A DNA stretch of 11,522 nt from the NCBI GenBank assembly GCA_036567205.1, contig DATCVA010000198.1, forward strand, positions 1 through 11,522, in the 5' to 3' direction. The notes beneath the pieces are model-generated. The model did no database searches and was not told the origin of the DNA. It saw nothing but the letters and a program-made list of their open reading frames with translations. Positions 6,202 through 11,522 of the stretch are shown here, piece by piece (positions within the stretch are counted from its first letter, which is position 1; every line of letters begins with the position of its first letter). This stretch comes from DATCVA01 sp036567205. GTDB taxonomy: Bacteria; Pseudomonadota; Gammaproteobacteria; Burkholderiales; Burkholderiaceae_B. Made by a program: the position numbers and the translations under genes.

Positions 6202-6864
6202 TTACTCGTTAGGGACTACAGGCAATTCGGCCAGAACTGTACTGGTAGCTTGCACTTTGTCGCCAATGGCCACGCGAGGACGCGAGCCCAGCGGCAAATA
6301 GACGTCGACCCGGGAGCCGAAGCGAATAAAGCCATAGCGTTGCCCGCTATATAGCGTGTCGCCCGGTTTGGTATAGCAAAGAATACGCTTGGCAACAAGA
6401 CCTGCTACTTGCACCGCCGTAACGATATGGCCTTGAGGAGTGCGCAATACCGTAGCATTGCGCTCGTTTTCCAGCGAAGCCTTATCGACTGCCGCGTTAA
6501 AAAATTTACCTGCAAAATAATTAACGGTCAACACTTCGCCATTAACCGGAGAACGATTGGAATGCACATTAAAGACATTCATGAAAACACTGATTTTTAA
6601 TGCATTGCGCTGCGCATACGCATCGTTTACTTCTTCGACCGCGACCACACGGCCATCGGCCGGGCTAAGTACATTAAGTTCGCCATCGGGCGCAATACGC
6701 GCTGGATCGCGAAAAAATTGCAAGACAAACAGCGACAGCAGCCAAAACGGGATCGAAATCCATGGCGACCAAATCGCAATTAAAAGTGATATAAGCACGA
6801 TACCGGCCAGAAATGGCCAGCCTTCGCGCGCGATAATCGGGTGGGGGTAAGGTGGTTTATTCAT
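6202..6864 (-). CDS. psd: Phosphatidylserine decarboxylase proenzyme, short type
   Basis: The enzyme converts phosphatidylserine to phosphatidylethanolamine with a self-made pyruvoyl group. The 220 residues belong to the short PSD-A subclass. An N-terminal membrane hairpin (about 15-50) is followed by LQFFRDPAR (48-56), LSPADGRVV (66-74), NVFNVHSNRSPVNG (96-109) and the self-cleavage site RFGS (181-184), where chain breakage between Gly183 and Ser184 would create the pyruvoyl end of the small subunit. Asp70 and His101 are the other expected active-site residues. No good Shine-Dalgarno precedes the ATG at 6864. The gene follows the ilvC terminator and forms a tight unit with pssA (three-base gap), so it probably has its own promoter or relies on readthrough. 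Confidence 0.95.
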   Translation of the reverse strand: MNKPPYPHPIIAREGWPFLAGIVLISLLIAIWSPWISIPFWLLSLFVLQFFRDPARIAPDGELNVLSPADGRVVAVEEVNDAYAQRNALKISVFMNVFNVHSNRSPVNGEVLTVNYFAGKFFNAAVDKASLENERNATVLRTPQGHIVTAVQVAGLVAKRILCYTKPGDTLYSGQRYGFIRFGSRVDVYLPLGSRPRVAIGDKVQATSTVLAELPVVPNE

Positions 6865-6955
6865 CGTAAGACGAAGGATAACCGAAATTTTTAGGCTAGC
6901 GGGCTTCTATCCCATAGTGAACAGCAATGTGCACCTCAGTAGCCGCCACGGACGA

Positions 6956-6983
6956 AAAAAAACCGGCCTAAACCGGTTTTTTT
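6956..6983 (-). terminator. Intrinsic terminator after ilvC
   Basis: AAAAAAACCGG (6956-6966) pairs with CCGGTTTTTTT (6973-6983) around a CCTAAA loop, 13 bases past the ilvC stop codon. In the leftward direction it ends in a run of eight or more U residues. It separates the ilv genes from psd-pssA. The symmetry would also allow function on the + strand, but no + gene ends here. Confidence 0.88.
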
Positions 6984-6996
6984 CTTGAGTCACAAC

Positions 6997-8013
6997 TTAG
7001 TTCTTGGTTTGGTCAACCAGTTTATTCGCTGCGATCCATGGCATCATGGCGCGCAATTTTCCGCCAACTTGCTCAATTTGCGACTCGGCGTTAATACGAC
7101 GGCGTGAAATGAGGGTTGGCGCACCCGCTGCGTTTTCCAGGATGAAGTTTTTGGCGTAGACACCGTTTTGAATGTCGGTCAGACACTGACGCATGGCCTT
7201 TTTAGTTTCTTCTGTAACGATTTTCGGACCTGTTTCGTACTCGCCGTATTCGGCGTTGTTCGAAATCGAGTAGTTCATGTTGGCGATGCCGCCTTCATAG
7301 ATCAGGTCGACGATCAGCTTCAGTTCGTGCAAGCACTCGAAATAAGCCATTTCAGGCGCGTAGCCCGCGTCAACCAGCGTTTCGAAGCCGGCTTTGATAA
7401 GCTCAACCGCGCCACCGCACAAAACAGCCTGCTCGCCGAACAAGTCGGTTTCAGTTTCTTCACGGAAATTAGTTTCGATAATGCCGGCGCGGCCGCTACC
7501 AATGGCGCAAGCGTACGACAACGCAACATCGCGGGCAGCGCCGGACTTGTCCTGGTGCACGGCGACCAGAGCGGGAACGCCGCCACCCTGGCGGTATGTG
7601 CCGCGAACAGTGTGGCCTGGCGCTTTAGGAGCGACCATGATGACGTCAACGTCGGCGCGTGGCTGGACCTGACCGTAGTGCACGTTAAAACCGTGAGCAA
7701 ACGCCAGGGCCGCGCCCGCTTTCAGATTAGCTTCAATCTGATTGCGATAAACTTCGGCGATGTTTTCGTCTGGCAACAAAATCATGACCAAATCAGCACC
7801 CTTGACGGCCTCGGCAACTTCGGCGACTTTCAGGCCAGCGTTCTCGACTTTGCTCCAGGAAGCACCGCCCTTACGCAAACCCACCACAACATTTACGCCT
7901 GACTCATGCAGGTTCAGTGCGTGGGCGTGGCCTTGCGAACCGTAGCCGATAATAGCGACTTTCTTGCCTTTGATCAGGGAAAGGTCACAATCTTTGTCGT
8001 AAAAAACTTTCAT
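6997..8013 (-). CDS. ilvC: Ketol-acid reductoisomerase (NADP+)
   Basis: The enzyme isomerises and reduces acetolactate or acetohydroxybutyrate to the dihydroxy acids, the second common step of valine and isoleucine synthesis. The 338 residues match the short class I form. The nucleotide-binding GYGSQG (23-28) lies in the N-terminal Rossmann domain, and the LRKGGASW loop (46-53) with Arg47 and Ser52 suggests NADPH preference. ETDLFGEQAVLCGG carries the Mg2+-binding Asp and Glu, and LHELKLIVDLIYEGG is also present. I chose the ATG at 8013 because the family begins MKVFYDKD and GGAG lies eight bases upstream; the frame is open to 8076 but those 21 residues are not conserved. It follows ilvN, separated by a GC-rich hairpin, and ends before a terminator. 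Confidence 0.97.
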   Translation of the reverse strand: MKVFYDKDCDLSLIKGKKVAIIGYGSQGHAHALNLHESGVNVVVGLRKGGASWSKVENAGLKVAEVAEAVKGADLVMILLPDENIAEVYRNQIEANLKAGAALAFAHGFNVHYGQVQPRADVDVIMVAPKAPGHTVRGTYRQGGGVPALVAVHQDKSGAARDVALSYACAIGSGRAGIIETNFREETETDLFGEQAVLCGGAVELIKAGFETLVDAGYAPEMAYFECLHELKLIVDLIYEGGIANMNYSISNNAEYGEYETGPKIVTEETKKAMRQCLTDIQNGVYAKNFILENAAGAPTLISRRRINAESQIEQVGGKLRAMMPWIAANKLVDQTKN

Positions 8014-8099
8014 TTCTAGTGCTCCAATACTAAACGTATTTTGATTTGAACCTGCCCCAGCGTTCAGATTATTCAATGGTTAATTTATTTAATACTAAA

Positions 8100-8132
8100 A
8101 CGCGGGCCGGCTAACAACCGCACGGCCCGCGT
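8100..8132 (-). terminator. GC-rich hairpin after ilvN (partial terminator or attenuator)
   Basis: Reading leftward, ACGCGGGCCG pairs perfectly with CGGCCCGCGT (10 pairs) around a 13-base loop, followed by TTTTAGTATT. It starts five bases after the ilvN stop. The T-run is short and interrupted, so termination is probably incomplete, which would set ilvC expression relative to ilvBN or leave ilvC partly to its own promoter. It may also act as a 3' stabilising structure. Confidence 0.6.
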
Positions 8133-8137
8133 ATTGA

Positions 8138-8629
8138 TTACAACTTCAGGACGCGTTCGCCACGGCCTATGCCCGAGACGCCTGTGCGTACTGTCTCCAA
8201 AATAGAACTGCGATCCAGCGCGCCGATAAAGGCTTCAATTTTATCTTGCACGCCGGTAAGCTCGATCGTATAGACCTTGTCGGTAACGTCGATAATACGG
8301 CCACGGAAAATATCAGCCATGCGCTTCATTTCTTCGCGCTCCTTACCGACCGCCCTCACTTTAATCAGCATGAGTTCACGCTCGATATGCGGCCCTTCCG
8401 ACAAATCGACCACCTTCACAACATCGACCAGGCGATTCAAATGCTTGGTGATTTGCTCGATCACTTCGTCGGAGCCCGTAGTAACAATGGTCATGCGCGA
8501 CAAGGTAGGGTCTTCGGTGGGAGCCACGGTCAAGGTTTCGATGTTGTAGCCCCGCGCCGAAAACAGGCCGACAACCCGCGACAACGCACCCGGTTCGTTT
8601 TCTAAAAGGATGGAAATTACATGTTTCAT
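8138..8629 (-). CDS. ilvN: Acetolactate synthase small (regulatory) subunit
   Basis: This subunit (also called ilvH) binds the catalytic subunit IlvB, raises its activity and gives feedback inhibition by valine. The 163 residues have the normal length. The N-terminal ACT domain (about 2-75) begins ISILLENEPGALSRVVGLFS and continues RGYNIETLTVAP; Asn11, Gly14 and Leu16 are in the region known to form the valine-binding site in homologues. The C-terminal ACT-like domain (about 80-160) includes RELMLIKV, DIFRGRIIDV and DRSSILETVRTG. AGGA at seven bases from the ATG overlaps the ilvB stop region (ten-base gap), so ilvB and ilvN are co-transcribed and probably coupled. A hairpin follows the stop codon. 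Confidence 0.97.
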   Translation of the reverse strand: MKHVISILLENEPGALSRVVGLFSARGYNIETLTVAPTEDPTLSRMTIVTTGSDEVIEQITKHLNRLVDVVKVVDLSEGPHIERELMLIKVRAVGKEREEMKRMADIFRGRIIDVTDKVYTIELTGVQDKIEAFIGALDRSSILETVRTGVSGIGRGERVLKL

Positions 8630-8639
8630 TTTTCTGTCC

Positions 8640-10361
8640 TTATAGGTCTTCGGAACCGAGCAACATCTCGGTCAAACCACGCCCTGCTTTCACCATGGGC
8701 CAAACATTTTCAGTCTGATCGGTAATGAAATCCAGAAACACCAGACGGTCTTTATGTTTGACAAAAGCCTCGCGGATAGCCGGCTCGACATCGGCCGGCT
8801 TATCAATACGAAGTCCCACATGGCCGTAGCTTTCAACCAACTTGACGAAGTCAGGCAAGGCATCGACATAGGACTCTGAATAACGCGAACCGTAATCGAT
8901 TTGCTGCCACTGGCGCACCATGCCCAGATAACGGTTGTTAAGGCAAAGCACTTTGGGCGTCAGATGATATTGCTTGCAGGTGGACAATTCTTGAATATTC
9001 ATTTGAATCGACCCCTCGCCGGTAATTACAGCGACATCACGACCGGGGTTGGCCATTTGAACACCCATGGCGTAAGGCAAGCCGACGCCCATGGTGCCCA
9101 GTCCGCCTGAATTAATCCAGCGGCGGGGCTCGTCGAAACGGTAGTACTGCGCCGCCCACATTTGATGCTGCCCGACATCGGAGGTGACGAACGCATTGCC
9201 ACCCGTAATTTCCCACAACTTTTCAACCACGAACTGCGGCTTGATAAGCGTATCGGAGCCCTCGTACTTAAGGCACTCTTTGCCACGCCAGGTGTCAATT
9301 TGCTGCCACCACTTGGCCAGCGCCGATTTATTGGGCGGCGTTTCGGCCGCACCTTGCGCATACAAGCTATTGAGTTCTTGCAGAACGTCTTTAACATTGC
9401 CCACAATAGGTACATCGACGCGCACGCGCTTCGAAATGGACGACGGATCGATATCGATATGAACGATTTTGCGCTGAGTTTGCGAAAAATGCTTAGGGTT
9501 GCCAATAACCCGGTCATCGAACCGGGCCCCTACGGCAATCAGCACATCGCAATTTTGCATAGCCATATTGGCTTCGTAGGTGCCGTGCATACCCGGCATC
9601 CCGACAAACTTGTCGTCGCTGGCGGGAAATGCCCCCAGGCCCATCAAGGTGTTGGTGCAAGGCGCGCCAACCAGCTCCACCAGCTGACGCAGTTCTGGAG
9701 CAGCGTCGGACAACACCACACCGCCGCCCGAATAAATCATGGGGCGCTCAGCAGCCAGCAACATTTGCACGGCTTTCTTGATTTGTCCCTGATGCCCCTT
9801 GACCACCGGCGCATACGAGCGCATTTGAACCTCGCCGCGCTGCGGCGAGAACTTGCATTTGGCAACGGTAATATCTTTGGGGATATCAACTAAAACGGGG
9901 CCGGGCCGGCCTGTTTTGGCAATATAAAAGGCCCGGCGCATGGTTTCAGCCAGGTCTTTGACATCACGTACTAAAAAATTGTGTTTGACGCACGGCCGGG
10001 TAATGCCTATTGCATCGCACTCTTGAAATGCATCTTCACCAATAGCCTGACTGGGCACCTGGCCGCTAATGACCACCATGGGAATCGAGTCCATATAGGC
10101 CGTCGCAATACCCGTGATGGCATTGGTCAGTCCCGGACCGCTGGTGACGAGCGCCACGCCAATCTTGTTGGAAGAGCGGGAATAAGCATCGGCGGCGTGT
10201 ACGGCCGCTTGCTCGTGACGCACCAGAATGTGCTTGAAGCTTTCTTGTTTGTAAATTGCGTCGTAAATGTACAAGACCGCGCCACCAGGGTAGCCAAACA
10301 CATGGTCTACGCCTTGTTCGGCCAGGCATTGCACGACGATATCGGCGCCATTGAGTTCCAT
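8640..10361 (-). CDS. ilvB: Acetolactate synthase large (catalytic) subunit
   Basis: The enzyme condenses two pyruvates, or pyruvate and 2-oxobutyrate, using thiamine diphosphate, FAD and Mg2+, the first step of valine, leucine and isoleucine synthesis. The 573 residues show all three domains. The N-terminal Pyr domain has FGYPGGAVLYIYD (22-34) and RHEQAAVHAA with catalytic Glu50. The central FAD domain has GARFDDRVIGN (278-288) and HIDID (301-305). The C-terminal PP domain has the diphosphate motif GEGS with Asn455 and NN475-476. The ATG at 10361 is chosen because the family begins near MELNGADIVV and AAGGA lies seven bases upstream. The frame stays open for 77 more codons upstream, but these are cysteine-rich and not family-like. 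An attenuator-like leader lies 250-380 bases upstream. Confidence 0.97.
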   Translation of the reverse strand: MELNGADIVVQCLAEQGVDHVFGYPGGAVLYIYDAIYKQESFKHILVRHEQAAVHAADAYSRSSNKIGVALVTSGPGLTNAITGIATAYMDSIPMVVISGQVPSQAIGEDAFQECDAIGITRPCVKHNFLVRDVKDLAETMRRAFYIAKTGRPGPVLVDIPKDITVAKCKFSPQRGEVQMRSYAPVVKGHQGQIKKAVQMLLAAERPMIYSGGGVVLSDAAPELRQLVELVGAPCTNTLMGLGAFPASDDKFVGMPGMHGTYEANMAMQNCDVLIAVGARFDDRVIGNPKHFSQTQRKIVHIDIDPSSISKRVRVDVPIVGNVKDVLQELNSLYAQGAAETPPNKSALAKWWQQIDTWRGKECLKYEGSDTLIKPQFVVEKLWEITGGNAFVTSDVGQHQMWAAQYYRFDEPRRWINSGGLGTMGVGLPYAMGVQMANPGRDVAVITGEGSIQMNIQELSTCKQYHLTPKVLCLNNRYLGMVRQWQQIDYGSRYSESYVDALPDFVKLVESYGHVGLRIDKPADVEPAIREAFVKHKDRLVFLDFITDQTENVWPMVKAGRGLTEMLLGSEDL

Positions 10362-10607
10362 AATAAATTCCTTTCGTAACCGGTACTGGTATCCCGACTG
10401 GCCAGTCAAAGCCTGAGCTGCATCGAATATGGCAACATAAACTAGCGCTTCATGGCTCACGGAACCATTCCGCCCAGATACCTTGCCAACCCAACACGCA
10501 CTCGTCGAAACACAGCACGAGCGTTCACAATAAACGCGGGAGGTAGAAACGGAAGCTTTGGCAACACACGCTTTTGACGCGGCCAACAGCAAAGTTAATA
10601 CAGGCGC
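10362..10607 (-). other. Untranslated stretch between the attenuator and ilvB
   Basis: About 246 bases separate the attenuator-like terminator from the ilvB start. The ilvB frame happens to have no stop here, but codon use and composition do not look coding. It contains a short hairpin CGGAA-CCA-TTCCG (10460-10472) and two dyads next to the ribosome site (separate entry). No clear second promoter was found. The leader is unusually long for a simple attenuator. Confidence 0.5.
10379..10407. repeat. Two adjacent dyads next to the ilvB ribosome site
   Basis: GACTGGCCAGTC (10396-10407) is a perfect 12-base palindrome. ACCGGTACTGGT (10379-10390) is an imperfect one sharing ACTGG. Their centres are 17 bases apart, and the pair lies within 50 bases of the ilvB start. 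They could be an operator or a structured RNA element near the ribosome site; neither is demonstrated. Confidence 0.35.
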
Positions 10608-10630
10608 AAAAAACCGGGCGGATGGCCCGG
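10608..10630 (-). terminator. Attenuator-type terminator upstream of ilvB
   Basis: On the - strand CCGGGC pairs with GCCCGG around a five-base CATCC loop and is followed immediately by TTTTTT. It lies 43 bases after the stop of a 12-codon branched-chain-rich leader frame and 247 bases before ilvB. No complete upstream gene needs it, so its likely purpose is to control transcription entering ilvB. Confidence 0.82.
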
Positions 10631-10647
10631 GCGACAGTGCCTTTGAC

Positions 10648-10674
10648 GATCCATTACGGATAAATAAATGGATC
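10648..10674 (-). promoter_or_regulatory. Hairpin overlapping the leader-peptide stop codon
   Basis: GATCCATT and AATGGATC form a perfect eight-base stem with an 11-base loop. The 5' arm begins inside the TGA stop of the leader peptide, so a ribosome finishing translation would cover that arm and prevent pairing. It may be a pause structure or the alternative fold in an attenuation mechanism. A clean antiterminator that directly invades the terminator stem is not obvious by eye. Confidence 0.6.
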
Positions 10675-10711
10675 AGGCGAATACTTTACCGCGTTGCACA
10701 ACCAGAATCAA
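10673..10711 (-). CDS. Putative branched-chain amino acid leader peptide of the ilvB operon
   Basis: A 12-codon frame starts at TTG (10711) and encodes M-I-L-V-V-Q-R-G-K-V-F-A before TGA. Ile, Leu, Val, Val follow the initiator directly and Val returns at position 10, so five of eleven residues are products of the pathway controlled downstream. A perfect GAGGAGG ribosome site lies five bases upstream (10717-10723), far stronger than those of neighbouring genes. A stem-loop overlaps the stop and a U-tract terminator follows. In enteric bacteria such leader peptides (ilvL, ivbL) stall ribosomes when charged tRNAs are scarce and so prevent termination. Here the same logic is inferred. The TTG start is the main uncertainty; no ATG or GTG lies upstream in this frame before the preceding stop. 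Confidence 0.7.
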   Translation of the reverse strand: MILVVQRGKVFA

Positions 10712-10716
10712 ATCGG

Positions 10717-10723
10717 CCTCCTC
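10717..10723 (-). promoter_or_regulatory. Strong ribosome binding site of the leader peptide
   Basis: GAGGAGG is complementary to the 3' end of 16S rRNA over its full length and lies five bases before the TTG start. A site of this strength in front of only twelve codons supports real translation. Its GGCGA edge is complementary to UCGCC both in the leader (10676-10680) and at the foot of the terminator (10630-10634), so alternative folding with these is possible. Confidence 0.7.
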
Positions 10724-10747
10724 GCCGGACGGGAAAACCCCATCGAG

Positions 10748-10753
10748 TTTATA
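10748..10753 (-). promoter_or_regulatory. Candidate -10 element of the ilvB leader transcript
   Basis: TATAAA (five of six consensus bases) is placed so that transcription would start near 10741, about 18 bases before the leader ribosome site. That spacing gives a compact leader RNA of about 135 bases ending at the terminator. No convincing -35 was found 16-18 bases upstream, so an activator may be needed or the assignment may be wrong. Confidence 0.4.
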
Positions 10754-10838
10754 GGTGCAATTTGACCCTCCATCCGGTATTCTTGTGCCAGGCCTGACGC
10801 CCCGAAAACTTAAGCGACCGCAGAGTCTGCATCAAACT

Positions 10839-10859
10839 GAATTATTGAATTATTGAATT
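10839..10859. repeat. Short tandem repeat upstream of the tctC-like gene
   Basis: GAATTATT occurs twice in tandem followed by a partial third copy (GAATT), 2.6 copies of an eight-base unit. It lies 40-60 bases before the start codon of the tctC-like gene and includes the best -35 candidates, so changes in copy number could alter promoter spacing. Confidence 0.7.
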
Positions 10860-10873
10860 TTTCACCGTAAACG
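10845..10873 (+). promoter_or_regulatory. Candidate promoter of the tctC-like gene
   Basis: TTGAAT (10845-10850) and TAAACG (10868-10873) are 17 bases apart. The -35 matches four of six bases and the -10 three of six. The region is AT-rich compared with its surroundings. The support is weak. Confidence 0.25.
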
Positions 10874-10898
10874 GTTTTTCAATACAAAGGAGACATCC

Positions 10899-11522
10899 AT
10901 GAGTTTTATTACCAAACTGGCTGCTGCACTTGCAATCACGCTGGTTCCTGTGGCCGTTACGCTGGCTGCTCCGGCGAAGGTCATGGCACCCGGAGGCCCG
11001 GGCGGCGGCTACGATGCCGCTGCCCGCGTCCCCCTTCAGGTTATGCAGCAAACCGGCATTTTCACCGATGGGGCTCAGGTTACCAACAAAGGCGGGGCTG
11101 GCGGCACCATAGGCCTTGCCGAATTCGCGCGCACGGGCAAGGGCGATGACAATGCCATTATGTCGATGGGGTCCATTCTTGTCGGCGCCATTATCCTGAA
11201 CAAATCACCGATAACGCTCGACCAATTCGTACCGCTGGTACGCCTTACTGACGACGCAGGCGTCGTCGCGGTGCCGCCAGACTCCCCCATCAAGAATATC
11301 GACGACGTCCTGAAAGCCTTAAAAGCCGACCCTGGCGCCTTGTCGATTAGCGGCGGGTCAGTAGGCGGCGTCGACCATGTTGCCGCTGCACTGCTGGCCA
11401 AAGCCGCCGGCGTCCCCGCTTCCAAGCTCAATTACATTCCTTACCCCAGCGGTGCCGAGGCGGTAACCTCACTGGCCAGCCATCAAACCAAGGTGTCTAT
11501 TTCGGGTGTATCCGAATTCAAG
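10899..11522 (+). CDS. Tripartite tricarboxylate transporter substrate-binding protein (TctC/Bug family), 5' part
   Basis: The frame is open for 208 codons to the window edge, so the C-terminal third of a usual ~320-residue protein is missing. Residues 1-23 form a signal peptide with likely cleavage after TLA, so the protein is periplasmic. It continues with KVMAPGGPGGGYDAAARV, TNKGGAGGTIGLAEFA, LVGAIILNKSPITLDQFVPL and SGGSVGGVDHVAAALLAKA, the pattern of Bug/TctC binding proteins that capture citrate, other carboxylates or related acids for a TctAB-type carrier. It is close to the 'true' TctC branch rather than the most divergent Bug proteins. An excellent AAAGGAG site lies six bases before the ATG. 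Partner genes tctB and tctA, if present, would lie beyond the window. The substrate cannot be inferred. Confidence 0.9.
   Translation, partial: MSFITKLAAALAITLVPVAVTLAAPAKVMAPGGPGGGYDAAARVPLQVMQQTGIFTDGAQVTNKGGAGGTIGLAEFARTGKGDDNAIMSMGSILVGAIILNKSPITLDQFVPLVRLTDDAGVVAVPPDSPIKNIDDVLKALKADPGALSISGGSVGGVDHVAAALLAKAAGVPASKLNYIPYPSGAEAVTSLASHQTKVSISGVSEFK

Noticed and set aside
7168..7902. 244-codon open frame opposite ilvC
   Set aside because: It lies wholly inside a highly conserved gene on the other strand and results from that gene's codon use. The long frames opposite pnp (3302-3859) and ilvB (9162-9893) are rejected for the same reason.
8014..8076. Possible 21-residue extension of IlvC
   Set aside because: The family starts at MKVFYDKD and the internal ATG has a GGAG site at the right distance. 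The extension also covers the probable ilvC leader.
10362..10592. Possible N-terminal extension of IlvB by 77 residues
   Set aside because: The frame is open, but the added part is cysteine- and serine-rich and unlike the family. The ATG at 10361 has a good AAGGA site and matches the usual start of acetolactate synthase.
10741..10743. ATG at 10743 as the start of the ilvB leader peptide
   Set aside because: That frame gives M-G-F-S-R-P-A-R-R-P-I and stops, with one branched-chain codon, no ribosome site, and a start at or before the proposed transcript start.
10558..10797. 79-codon rightward frame upstream of the tctC-like gene
   Set aside because: It crosses the attenuator hairpins and leader peptide on the other strand, has no ribosome site and encodes no recognisable protein.
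1..11522. CRISPR array, phage or defence system
   Set aside because: No regularly spaced repeats, cas-like, phage or toxin-antitoxin genes are seen. The only mobile signal is the IS end at the left edge.

Overview
The window looks like part of a betaproteobacterial chromosome, most likely from the family Alcaligenaceae (Bordetella/Pusillimonas-like). The reasons are the sequences of the housekeeping proteins, the acetolactate synthase genes lying just upstream of ilvC-psd-pssA, and a Bug/TctC-type periplasmic binding protein. The genus cannot be fixed from the sequence alone. Most of the window is core metabolism and RNA biology. Only the first ~0.9 kb looks like accessory or scarred DNA.

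Layout. (1) Positions 1-900 are a patchwork: one end of an insertion sequence with the first codons of a leftward transposase, an intact tRNA-Leu(UAA), a few hundred bases with no convincing gene, and a broken remnant of a pirin-family cupin gene. (2) 900-1847 is a rightward DedA membrane protein fused to a C-terminal rhodanese domain. A near-perfect two-way terminator (1929-1970) separates it from the convergent rpsO-pnp unit. (3) 2006-4515, leftward: rpsO (ribosomal protein S15) then pnp (PNPase). An imperfect hairpin with a U-tract lies between them, and a leader hairpin with a G.U/G-C step lies just upstream of rpsO. (4) 4742-5269, rightward: a small lipoprotein with two BamE/SmpA-like sequence motifs, overlapping the end of pssA tail to tail. 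(5) 5266-10361, leftward: ilvB-ilvN-ilvC (acetolactate synthase and ketol-acid reductoisomerase), then psd-pssA (phosphatidylserine decarboxylase and synthase). Terminator-like hairpins lie after ilvN and after ilvC. (6) 10608-10753: an apparent transcription attenuator in front of ilvB. (7) 10899 to the end: the first 208 codons of a rightward tctC-like binding-protein gene.

How the parts work together. IlvB+IlvN make acetolactate/acetohydroxybutyrate and IlvC converts these to the dihydroxy acids of the valine/isoleucine/leucine pathway. PssA makes phosphatidylserine from CDP-diacylglycerol and serine, and Psd decarboxylates it to phosphatidylethanolamine. S15 and PNPase link ribosome assembly and mRNA decay, as in many bacteria.

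The most interesting item is upstream of ilvB: an unannotated 12-codon reading frame starting at TTG behind a perfect GAGGAGG ribosome site. It encodes M-I-L-V-V-Q-R-G-K-V-F-A, so five of eleven non-initiator codons specify branched-chain amino acids. It is followed by a hairpin overlapping its stop codon and then by a GC-rich terminator with six U residues. This is the classic arrangement of a leader-peptide attenuator for branched-chain amino acid biosynthesis.
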